From assembly GCA_026168455.1 (NCBI GenBank), contig CM047431.1:22013365-22077364 (forward strand): a DNA stretch of 64,000 nucleotides. Direction: 5' to 3'. This stretch comes from Theocolax elegans (taxonomy: Eukaryota > Arthropoda > Insecta > Hymenoptera > Cerocephalidae). A model generated the notes under the pieces. The model did not search any database. It was not told the DNA's origin and saw only the letters and a program-made list of their open reading frames with translations. Positions 54,485 to 64,000 of the stretch are shown in pieces. The position numbers and the translations under genes were made by a program. Position 1 is the first letter of the stretch. Each line of letters begins with the position of its first letter.

Positions 54485-57400
54485 TCATTGAGCATGCACC
54501 GGTATTGGTAGAGGAGCGATATTGGTTGTGGTCGCAGTCTTGATGGTAACTACTCTTGTAAGCCCGTCCTTGCTGGGATGGAGGGCAATGACTCGAGCCA
54601 GCGGCCATTTTCCGGGAGGCGTCCGTTCGTCAGTGAGCAGTACTAGCTTGCCAATCGATAACTCATTGCGAGCGTGGTGCCACTTCGATATAGCCTGAAG
54701 TCCAGAAGCATTGTAATCGTTGTTGGATGAGCTGCCAATGATTCAATCTGGAAGACGGTGATTCTATGAGCGAAGGTTCCGGTAGAGAATTGAGAGGGGC
54801 TCCAATGAGGAAGTGCCCTGGAGTGAGCGGTTCGAGATCGTCCGGATCATCACTGAGCGGTTCGAGAGGACGCGAGTTGAGCACTGATTCAATCTGAGTG
54901 AGAAGAGTGTAGTACTCTTCGAACGTGAGCAGGGCATCCCCAATTGTCCGTCGCAGATGGAACTTGATAGACTTGATGAGGGCTTCCCATTTACCGCCCA
55001 TATGAGGGGAGGCAGGAGGGTTAAAATGCCACTTGAGCCCTTCTCCTTGAGCAGTTGAGCGGATTAATTGATTTTCAGGAGAGCTGGCTGAAAATAGTTT
55101 TTTAATTTCCTTGTCAGCTCCGACGAATGTTGTTCCGCAGTCAGAGTACAGGTCGCTGACTAATCCGCGGCGAGATACGAGTCGACGAAGAGCAGCGATG
55201 AACGCTTCGGATGAGTAGTCGCTTACAATTTCTAAGTGAGCTGCCGCGGTCGAAAGGCAAACGAAGGCGCAAATCCAGCCTTTGTTGACTTTACTGCCGC
55301 GTCCCTTCCAATTTTTTACAGAGATTGGTCCGGCATAATCCACGCCGGTATGAAGAAATGCCCGAAAAGGCGTAACACGTGGAAGGGGCAGCGGGGACAT
55401 CAGCTGTTGAGCGCGTACTCCACGCTGACGAGCGCAAGTAACGCATTTGAGCACGTGAGCCTTAACTGATGAACGTCCTCCGATGATCCAGCAAGTTTGT
55501 CGAATTTTCGCGAGCGTGAGCTGAGTCCCTCCATGGAGAGTGATTCGATGAGCGTGATCGATGAGCAGATCAGTGAGCCGGCAGTGTCGAGGCAAAATGA
55601 CAGGATGCACGGCTTCCGTCGGGAGAGAAGAGTTTTGTAGTCGTCCTCCCACTCTTATGATTCCGTCCTGATCCACAAAGGCCGTTAGGCGAGTGAATGG
55701 ATTAGAGGATGGTAATTGAATGTTGTTTGAGATTGATCGAAGCTCGTAAGGGAAGTAAATGGCTTGGGTGGCCTTTACCCAAAACAACATTGCTTGTTGA
55801 GATGACAGTTCCGGGGAGCCGGGTAGGCGACTGCTAAACTCCGATGGTCTTCGTAGTAATCGATGAGTGAGCGGAGCGATTGATTTGAATACCCACGTAG
55901 TGACATTCAATAATTTGGTGAGCGAAGAGTATTTGTTTATCAGGTCCCAATGGTAAGCTGGTTGAGCAGTTGATGCAATCAAAGTAATTCCGGGACGCGC
56001 TTCCGTGATGGTATCGTCAAGCGTGATTTCTGGTTGAGCGGGCCAAGCTTCCTTGGGTTGAGCGATCCATTGGGGTCCTGTCCACCAGAGATGATGGTCG
56101 ATGAGCTGGTCGGTAGAGACACCTCGTGAGCCGCAATCCGCGGGATTCATGCTGCCGGGAACGTGTCGCCAGGTTGAGTCTGCGCACAACTCTTGAATCT
56201 GAGTGACGCGGTTCCGTACATAGTCCTTCCAGCGATTTGCGTGAGAGTTGACCCAGGCCAAGGTCACACGTGAGTCCGTCCACAGATGAATAGTATCTAC
56301 TTTGAGCTTGAGCGAAGTTCGTGTATGAGAAGCAGGTTTTGCAAGTAGCAGCGCTGCTGTGAGCTCTAATCGAGGTATTGTGAGCTTCTTGAGAGGCGCC
56401 ACCTTGGTTTTGGCGCAAATGAAGGACGTCCTAGAGCCAGTGGACGGTGAGCTGACAACGAAATAAATAACTGCAGCCATAGCGAGTTGGGATGCATCCG
56501 CGAATCCGTGCAGTTCTATTGTTGAGTAACTCCATGTGTTAAACCATCGAGGAATGGTAAGTTGATTGAGAGCCTTGAGGTTGTCTCTGATTGATATCCA
56601 TTTGAGAGCGAGGTGAGCCGGGAGAGGATCGTCAAACCCAAGTTTGACGGACCACAGATCTTGGATTAGCACCTTAGCACGTATCGTAACAGGAGAGGCA
56701 AATCCGAGCGGGTCGAATATCCGGGCGATCTCTGAGAGCAATGCGCGCTTGGTGAACACTGGAGCGGAATCCTTGAACGTTGAGCAGAAGGTGAACTTGT
56801 CCTCTTGAGGAGTCCATGTTAGTCCGAGTAGTTTGGTTTCACAGTCGTCGAAATTGATTGAGTTATTGGGAAGATTTTGAGTGACAGCTTTGAGAAGTTC
56901 CGGGTGAGTAGCGCTCCACTTGGAAAGCGGGAAGCCGCCCGCTTTGCAGAGTGCGATCAGCTGGTGAGCGGTATCGATGAGAGTTTCGATCGTGTCAGCT
57001 CCGCCGAAGATATCATCGACGTAGCGTCCTTGAGTGATCGAAGGTAAAGCGAGCGGAAACTTGTAGCCTTCGTCCTGAGCTAATTGCAGTAAAGTTCTCG
57101 TGGCCAGAAACCCAGCTGGTTTGGTTCCGTAAGTGAGCGTTGTTAATTGAAAGATTACTTCCTCGTTGCCATCTCCGTTCCAGAGAATTTGTTGTAGAGG
57201 CCAATCATCGGGGTGTACCTTCACTTGGCGGTACATTTTTACAATATCGGTGGCGAAGAGATGGCGAGGAATCCGAATCCAGGTGAGCACATCGACGATG
57301 TTTGGTAGCAGATTTGCACCAGTGTGGAGAATGTCGTTTAAGGACTTGCCTGATGAGGTAGGGCTGGATCCATTAAATACTACGCGCAGCTTGGTGGTCG

Positions 57401-58376
57401 TGCTGCTTAGCTTGAGAACTCCATGGTGAGGTAGATAGAAGTGAGGATGAGCGGTTTGAGCGGCTTCGTCCTTCGAGATTCGATGCATATGGCCGAGCTT
57501 CTCGTATTCATCAAGGAATTCCTTGTAGAGCTGACCGTAAGATGGTTGGAGCTTGCATCGTCTCGTAATGCGCTTTAGGCAATTTGATGCTGTCTTGCGG
57601 GATAGACCTAGTCTGTCCGATGGTAATTTGAGCGGCAGACGTACGACGTATTTTCCGGAAGAGTCTCTGTAATGGGTGGCGACGAAATGGTCTTCACATG
57701 CTTGTTCGTCTGGAGTTAGACCGATGTTTGAGTCAAGTGGTGGTTCTTCTTGGATCCAAAACTTCGTGAGCAATTCTTGGATATCGTCGTACTTCTGAGC
57801 AGTAGCATGATGAGCGATGATCTTGTGAGGCTTTGCGGAATGAGCCTTTCCTAGTAATATCCAACCGAAGATGGAAGATTGAGCCACCGGCATTGAGGGA
57901 TGAGCCTTTATAACACCGGGTTCGATGACGCTTCCATAGAAATCGGCACCCACGATAATGTCAACCGGCTGCGGTAAACAATAACTCGGATCGGCTAGAG
58001 CCAATCCCTTTAGATGCGGCCAATTCCCACGAGAGATTGGAACAGATGGTAGTGTGGTCGACACGGCGGGTAGGATATGAGCTTCAATGGTTATTGTCTT
58101 GATGGAGTGAGCGGATCGCAGGGTGAGCTGGGTGACTCCATGGGTCTGCGTGGCCTTGGTGCCGCCGATGCCCTTGATGGTCAGGGCATGAGCGTGACGG
58201 ACGAGGTGAAGTTGATTTACCAGATGTTCGGTAATGAACGATAATTGAGACCCAGAGTCGATGAGCAGGCGTACTTTGTGAGCAGCTACGTGAGTAAGCG
58301 CTAAAGCTTGAGCAGTGCTGAGAAGAGTTGCGCTCGGGTGAGCTGAGGGTTGAGCTTCGACGACTGTACCAGTTTC
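54485..58376 (-). pseudogene. pol: Element D Pol: protease, RT, RNase H, integrase, one 3' frameshift
   Basis: The frame opens right after the gag TAG with the protease (KVRLLIDSGSQLSFITEH). It continues with the Pao RT (KMYRQVKVHPDDWPLQQILW, catalytic RYVDDIFGG), RNase H (LHGFADASQLAMAAVIY) and integrase. The integrase has a zinc domain (HRITLHGGTQ...CVTCARQRG), D in GVDYAGP, D in YSDCGTTF and E in GGKWEALIKS. The long frame stops at 54663 after a one-base frameshift near 54695. The remaining C-terminal domain of the BEL family (WHHARNELSIGKLVLLTD, KWPLARVIALHPSKDG) reads on in the next frame to TGA at 54485. Catalytic residues are all present. The ATG at 58064 is internal and not a likely start. 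Confidence 0.92.
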
Positions 58377-59921
58377 CTAGCGTTGAGTTGAGCCTGGCTG
58401 AGAAGAGTCTGAAGAGCGGGGTTGAGCAGGTTTTGATTTGTCACCAGTCGCTGACGTCGTAGACACTTTCGTCGTCGCACTGTTGGTTGAGTCATGCAGC
58501 ATCGTGTGGTGTTTTCCACCGCATTCTCGACAGGTCTTCGTGCTGCGACATACCTTCGCTTGGTGTCGGCCCAGACAGTTGTAGCAAAGGCGATCCTTTT
58601 CCACATAGGCGCGACGTTCCTCGACTGTGAGCTCGCGAAAGGCAGGACAAGCCACAATGAAGTGGAAGCCCACACAGAAATCGCACCCGTGAGCGGTGCT
58701 GCCGCGACTGAACGCGTCGGTCTTTGACAGCGCCGGAGGTTGAGCGGTGGTGGTATGAGCGCTGGCGGAGTGAGCAGGCTTTTTGGTGGTGAGCTGACGG
58801 CTTGCGTTGGATGGAGGCTTCGTTGCCTTGGTCGACTCCACGTCGGCTGCTTCGAAAGCGTTGGCTCGGGTGCGGAGGAAGGATCGCAGCTGCTCATAGG
58901 TGGGGTAATCAGTGGAGTTTCCCAAGGCTGTCTCCCAAGCCTCGCGGGTAGAGCGGTCCATGAGCCGACGAGCATGGTGCACAAATAGCACGTCGCCGAT
59001 GCGATCGGTGAGTTGAGCCGTCTCTATGGCCTTCCGCGTGTCGTTGAAGGTCGCCAGCAAGTGATTGATGCTGGTTGGTGAGCGAGGCGTGAGCGGGGCC
59101 AAATCGATGAATCGATCCAGCTGATCGTTGAGAACGAGACGCGGATTACCATAGCGTTCTCGTAGAGCGGCGATGGCTGGCTCAAATGAAGCATCCGTTG
59201 ACGGCATGTTCTCAATAATCCGTCATGCTTCTCCTTGTGTGCAGCCCTTGAGGTAGTGCAATTTGACCACAGGCGTCAATTGCTGGTTGTCGACGATTAG
59301 GCTGCGGAACATGTCCCAAAAGAACGGCCATTGTGCGAAATCCCCTTTGAAGGTGGGCAGGGGGACGTCGGGCAGCTTCGTGGACACCGATGCTTGGTGA
59401 GCGGGCAGTGAGCTGGCTTGAGCTGGCAGCTGTGACTCGGCACGAGCGATGGTGCGCCGAACGATGGAGGAGAGACGCTGCATTCGCAGCAAAGCATTAC
59501 CCTTGAAGTAGGAGTGTCTGCGAGTGTTTGCTGAGCAGTTCAGAACTAGGAGTTCGTTCTCTTTCAGGAACCCTCTGTTCAGCTCTTCGGTGTCAGCTTG
59601 GATGACCGATAGTTCCTTCGCTGACAGTTGAGGAGCTTCCTCCAACTGAGCTACGGCGTCCTTGAGCAGTTCGATGCGAGACAGTTGAGCGGCTATTCTA
59701 AATTGGATCTCCACGGGCATGCTGTCAAGGAGCTCGTGATCGGATCCAGTAGGTGAGGGGTTCCTTGAGCTGGCCTTCGAGGATGGTTTGAGCGGCACTT
59801 GTAGTTTTGTGGAAGTGAACGATGAGGCTGCGGAGGGGGCTTCCTCATCGATGTCACCCAGATCCACCTTGCCTGGTTCGCTGGAGCTTGCCATGTTGTC
59901 GTTGAGCTGCTCACAGCCCAA
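58377..59921 (-). pseudogene. gag: Element D Gag with three zinc knuckles, two nonsense codons
   Basis: Translation starts at MGCEQLNDN (59921) or the next ATG ten codons on. An N-terminal helical domain (IQFRIAAQLSRIELLKDAVA) leads into the BEL capsid (LPTFKGDFAQWPFFWDMFRS, PVVKLHYLKGC). TGA at 59223-59225 interrupts at GEA*RIIENMPSTD; the same frame continues through LRERYGNPRLV to three Cys/His knuckles (CDFCVGFH, CYNCLGRHQAKVC, CRECGGKHH). TAG at 58377-58379 then separates gag from pol, with no frame change. BEL elements normally make one Gag-Pol, so both stops may be point mutations, though the TAG-G context could allow readthrough. The linker is Ala/His/Gln-rich. Confidence 0.88.
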
Positions 59922-60196
59922 GCGAGGTTAGCTGAGCTGAGCGTTGCCAAGAGTTGCTACGTGGTGAGCGAAGCCGAATCAGAAACTGCTAGTGAGAGTG
60001 CTGTAGAGCTGGGCGAGGATGAGAGCAATCAAGAGATGAGCAAAACAGTCGTTGAGAGGATAACCGTGAAGCTTATCGTAGCAGGAAAGGCCAATTGGTG
60101 AGTGGACGATGAAATGAGTACGCTGTTGAGCAAGAAGGCTTATAAATACAAGACCAATACTACTACACGTAGTAGGTGACGGTGTAGATGCCCCCT

Positions 60197-60214
60197 ATCC
60201 GGCTCGAAGGACCA
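60197..60214 (-). promoter_or_regulatory. Primer-binding site of element D, tRNA-Tyr type
   Basis: Minus strand TGGTCCTTCGAGCCGGAT, two bases from the LTR, is an 18-base complement of the 3' end of insect tRNA-Tyr plus CCA as I know it. Confidence 0.88.
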
Positions 60215-60216
60215 AA

Positions 60217-60697
60217 TGTTTGATTTTGTGAGTTAATGCCGGAAAGGATAGGGGGAAAAAACACTACACGAAGTCACTTTAAGTAAGGTTTATTGCATTA
60301 TAAATATAATTAACAACGGCGTGGTTTGTATACATGAATCGAACACGCGGTATCCTCGGCGTGCTCGCGAGAGGCCGGTCTCTCGTTACCTGTAGAGCAG
60401 GAGTGGAGAAAATGCAGATGATGCTTGAGGATGAGCTGCCGAGAGACCTGGTGGCCGCGATGAGCTAGTCCTGAAGGAGATGAGCTGAGCGAGAAGACGA
60501 TGAGTCAGCAAAAAGAGAGAATAAAGGTGATGCGATCCGATGCCTAGGCGTCCAAGATGGCGAATGAGCGAGAGAGAGCACCGCGTCGGTCGCGTCATGC
60601 ATGCGCGCGACGCCTCGCGGCCGAGCTGAGCGACATCGAATCGAGCGGGATCGACGTGGCTAATGCGCGCGCGATTTAAACCGTTAATTCCGCAACA
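60217..60697 (-). repeat. 5' LTR of element D
   Basis: 481 bp, matching 53964-54444. It begins TGTTGCGG and carries the same TGAGC-rich plus strand. Confidence 0.95.
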
Positions 60698-60702
60698 ATC
60701 TA
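60698..60702. repeat. Target-site duplication ATCTA, element D right
   Basis: Matches 53959-53963. Confidence 0.9.
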
Positions 60703-61462
60703 GTTTCGAAGCAAGCTATATTTGCTACTTGTTTTAGTCCATAATTTAAACTCAGTTGCTTACTTAATCTACATTAGGTTCTCCACAAAGTCTCCAATTC
60801 AGGGTTTTTCTGTCTTCTATTATATAATGTAAATGAGGTCGTATTGTGTGAGTGGAACAAAGAAAAAATACCTCTATCTGGCAACACTGCTCCAATTCTT
60901 GTGAAAAATACTACTAACATATATTTTATATAATAAATACATGTCACACAGGTTGATGATTCATATTACCGAGCAAAAAATTTAGAATTATTATTATTAA
61001 ATAAAATATTTAAAAAAAAGCAGGAAAAATAAAATCTTCGTGCGTTCGTTAATCCACATTTTCATAAGCTGGTAATTTAAATTAATCATTCCATTTCTTA
61101 TGATTTATAGTACTTATTTTATTAGTGAATATGACGTACGCATGGTACACTTCCTCGTAGATGATGTTTCGCCAGCCTTTGTTCTATCCGGATACTTAGG
61201 CATCATCTACAAGGACAAATTTTTTTCTCTCGTAAATTGATCGTATACATACTGCTCTTCCTTGTAGATATTCTACAAATTTCTAAGGTAAAATCCTTAA
61301 TGATGCTCATGTTAAGAATATCTTTAGAATTCGCATTCACGTTAGCGCAATTGCGATGTCTTTTTTTCTCTCTTTTTTTAGCATACTCTTTCGCTCGGTG
61401 CGTGGGGACCCAAGGATCGAGTAACCGCGTATTTCACGCATGTAAGCGCAGGACAGGAGGGG

Positions 61463-61508
<46 letters not shown>

Positions 61509-61974
61509 ACGGACTACGGCTCAGCTGCGGTCGGGCAGATACGTCGTGTCTTCGGAGAAAGCACGTCGAACTTGGGTCGCTTACCGGTACCGAGAGCTAA
61601 TCTCTAAGCTATTTGCATTACAAATTCACTTATTAATTATTTTGTACACATACTGTAAATATACGTTATAACCTATGTACCAGTCTACTTTTTAGTTCAA
61701 ACTTAGCCATCTTTGAAGTCCATTTTCTCCGGATTCCGCATTTTACAAGCGAAAACGCGTACTTATTTTTCGTGGACACAAAACAGTTACACAAGACAGG
61801 ACACAAGACAGTTTATTTATCATTTATGGATAAATTTTAACCTGCATAGAAGAAAAAATTGGTTACATGACATTTTTTTATGAGATAGATCATCTTAGGA
61901 TAGATCATGTGAGGTCTTATATAAGATATCACGCAAAATTTTTCAATAGGGATGTATATATATATATGTATATG
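60703..61974. other. Unassigned DNA with a GA microsatellite
   Basis: AT-rich, without a credible gene. A GA tract lies at 61464-61507. A 144-codon plus frame (61237-61671) spans the tract and encodes Glu/Arg repeats, so I do not call it. Confidence 0.5.
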
Positions 61975-62586
61975 GGTTACAAAGAGTCAAAGTTGACATT
62001 TTAGCACTTTTTGCATTATATGTCCATTTTCATGAATTTGTAGCTCCCAGGGGATGCATTTTTTACTAAAAACATTAATATGATTTTTTTTATAAAATTT
62101 TCTAAACTTTTCATTAAAAATACTTGTAAAGGCATAAATGTATGCTGACACACTCTTGTAAGCCATTTAGACCTTAAATAGTGAAAATCAGCAATTCTGC
62201 TCCGGACTCTGGAAACCTAATACTGTCTAAAAGTTGTCTTTTTATAGTCAGAAATTGCTTATAAATTTCCAGATTGGGTCTAAATCATTAGGACACTTTT
62301 GATCGAAATATCTGGGAAAATTGCCGGAAATATTAATAGAGATGTATATTTGTTGCCTTATAACGATGAATCTATTAGCATGATCATTACACAAAAATTC
62401 ATGCGCTTACCTTGGAGTAGTAGCAAAGTATTTCCACTTTTCTCAATATCAACCTAATCTCCTGTAAGCTGTTAAAACACAAATATTATTATACAATTAT
62501 AAAAAATTAACTTTTAAACATTTATAATACTGGATTTTCAATTTTACAACCACTTTAAGAATTATGATACTAATCTGAAGGATTAA
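61975..62586. repeat. Dispersed repeat R, copy 2
   Basis: Matches 45057-45683 end to end after a truncated start. Both stop at aatctgaaggatta, so that is a real end of the unit. Confidence 0.88.
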
Positions 62587-63413
62587 AAGGAGATGAAGAA
62601 TTAAAATTTCATACAAAATTACTAAACTCAGCTAATGCATCGTATGTATTCAATTATTCTTTCAAACAAATAATTATACATAATAATTGAATTTATAAAA
62701 ATTTTTTTCAGATTAAAATTCTTGCTAAAAGATTTATTTTTACATTTTATTAATTTTGTTTTATATTCAAAAATCTTTTATAAAAAAGAATATTAGTAAT
62801 TGCAACCAAAAAATATAAATGATATTATACAATTACAATAATAAAAATTGAATATTAATTATAAAAGTTATTTTAATATTACATTTGGTATTACATTAAA
62901 AAAATGAAAGAAAAATAATATTTTAAATATTTTAACCACCTTCCTCACGCATTTTACATCTTAGAAATAGGAGATGATGAAAAATGTTTGTAAAAAAAAT
63001 CTATATAAATGTAATAAAAAAAAAATAAAACGTATCGTCAAATAAAATATGTATTACATTAAATTATATATATTATATTATACATGTTACCAAAATTTAT
63101 TAGAGTAATAGTACTGTTTTTCTCAGTGTTCGTATTACTGTGACCACTATTTTTACCGAAAACCCCTATAAAATATTTTTGGAATTCTTCTACTAAACCC
63201 CCCTCTTACCCCCTACCACTCAATCATTACATAATGGATAAATTAAGACTGGTTGTCATATTCAATGTTGACCCTTTCTTCCACCTTCCTTTATCTTTAA
63301 AATAGGGGATAAAAAAGAGTGGTGGTCATATTGTTATTCACCTGTACCGAAGCCCCTAAATTATTTTTGGAATTAGAACGGATGAATTTTGATATATATA
63401 TATATATATATAT
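62587..63413. other. AT-rich DNA without a gene
   Basis: No ORF of note. It ends in a TA run used as target by the following LTR. Confidence 0.5.
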
Positions 63414-64000
63414 TGTAACGGTAGGGTACTGTTTACCTCACCGTTTGACGAATTCGAGCAACACGAGCGAACAGTATCATAATGTTCGCATCGGTTCGAG
63501 CCGGCGAGATTCGGCTCGGCTCGGTTCGTCGTGGCTACACGGGCGGGATCGACTTCGCGCGTGAAAGATTCGCGCACGCAGCTCATTAGAGAGGTAAGGG
63601 GGAGATTCGCGCGCACTGGATAGAGTAATAGCCACCTTCTTACGTGACAGGTGTGATTCCCCCGCGTCCCGTGTTCAGCTTCGCCGTGCTGTGATTTACC
63701 GTGCGTTTTGTGTGTGTGTTTCGACTGCAGGCCGAACCTGCATTTGCAGTGAGTGGTGCTACACCGTGCATCTGCCTGTAGCCACACAACCGCGGTGCAC
63801 GGGCGAGCGGACAATCTGTCCGACACCGCAGCGACAGTGAGAGAGAGAGAAAGCAACCGATCGGCTGGTCGTTGTTTACCAACGACTACAGCAGCGTACA
63901 AAGTAAGTGGTACCACTTCACGCGATCGTGTTTTTATTCGCACTTAGTAAATAATCGTGTTTCTTTATACCAGTCCCGTTGACTGGATATATTATTTTAG
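63414..64000. repeat. LTR of the 48924 family, cut by the window end
   Basis: TGTAACGG starts in the same TA-run context as 48924, and sequence agreement continues (cgaattcgagca, cggctcggctcggttcgtcg, ttgactggatatattat). Only the first 587 bases are visible, so it could be a solo LTR or the edge of a complete element. Confidence 0.85.

Larger units (their letters stand above)
53964..60697 (-). mobile_element. BEL/Pao LTR retrotransposon D, nearly intact
   Basis: The element is 6,734 bp on the minus strand with 481-bp LTRs, a 5-bp ATCTA duplication, a tRNA-Tyr primer site, and gag-pol in one reading frame. The frame is broken by TGA (59223-59225), TAG (58377-58379) and a one-base frameshift near 54695. 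LTR copies differ at roughly seven positions, so it is young but not brand-new. Pentamer TGAGC on the plus strand is extraordinarily frequent throughout. No env-like ORF follows pol. Confidence 0.95.

Noticed and set aside
61237..61671. Plus-strand 144-codon ORF
   Set aside because: Its middle is an Arg/Glu repeat from the GA microsatellite and the rest is AT-rich noise.
63319..63947. ORFs of 64-195 codons over the window end
   Set aside because: They lie in the LTR repeat, and the same frames are not kept in the 48924 copy.
48924..64000. One large element bounded by the LTRs at 48924 and 63414
   Set aside because: The left LTR has its own ATAT duplication on both sides, and the interval holds a BEL element with its own LTRs and no matching gag/pol.

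Overview
This window looks like a stretch of insect (probably ant or other hymenopteran) nuclear DNA made almost wholly of transposable elements, a 'TE island'. The evidence is AT-rich non-coding DNA with long microsatellites, arthropod-type Gypsy and BEL/Pao LTR retrotransposons, a CR1/Jockey-type LINE, Helitron and Penelope-like sequence, and primer-binding sites matching insect tRNA-Tyr and tRNA-Gly. I see no confident host gene, no rRNA or tRNA gene and no CRISPR array. The taxon is an inference from element content, not from a host marker.

Layout. 0-6.4 kb: a near-perfect 944-bp foldback (503-1446), hairpin-rich DNA, an orphan 199-codon ORF (4059-4658, minus) and a weak spliced micro-ORF (6106-6368). 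6.4-11.4 kb: Gypsy element A (minus), apparently intact, with identical 340-bp LTRs, a TACA target duplication, open gag and pol, and a textbook A AAA AAC slippery heptamer just before the gag stop. 11.4-20.7 kb: an older, broken Gypsy element B (minus) with an AT-hook integrase and an unfamiliar downstream coiled-coil ORF. B is split by LINE E (plus, 13858-18234) and has lost its RT core and RNase H. 21.7-22.7 kb: a compound satellite. 22.8-24.5 kb: a frameshifted Helitron (PIF1-type) helicase. 24.8-44.5 kb: a very large Gypsy element C (minus) with 1.73-kb LTRs. Its left LTR is split by a 5.77-kb non-autonomous Helitron (25602-31369) carrying 832-bp tandem repeats. C's pol has an unusual acidic spacer with four 30-residue repeats between protease and RT. 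45-51 kb: dispersed and inverted repeats, two solo LTRs and a tandem array. 51.4-53.2 kb: Penelope-like remnants (GIY-YIG endonuclease and a hammerhead-like motif). 53.4-53.8 kb: a MITE. 54.0-60.7 kb: BEL/Pao element D (minus), whose gag-pol frame is broken by only two nonsense codons and one frameshift. 60.7-64 kb: repeat DNA and the start of another LTR.

How the parts relate. Insertions are nested and can be ordered. C landed in a dispersed repeat, another copy of which (about 27460-27900) shows the unoccupied site. The Helitron then entered C's LTR. The LINE entered B. A, whose LTRs are still identical, inserted last on its side, just downstream of B's third ORF. All four LTR retrotransposons lie on the minus strand. 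A could encode a complete Gag-Pro-RT-RNaseH-IN set; B, the LINE, the Helitron helicase and the Penelope piece are dead; C and D are recent but mutated.
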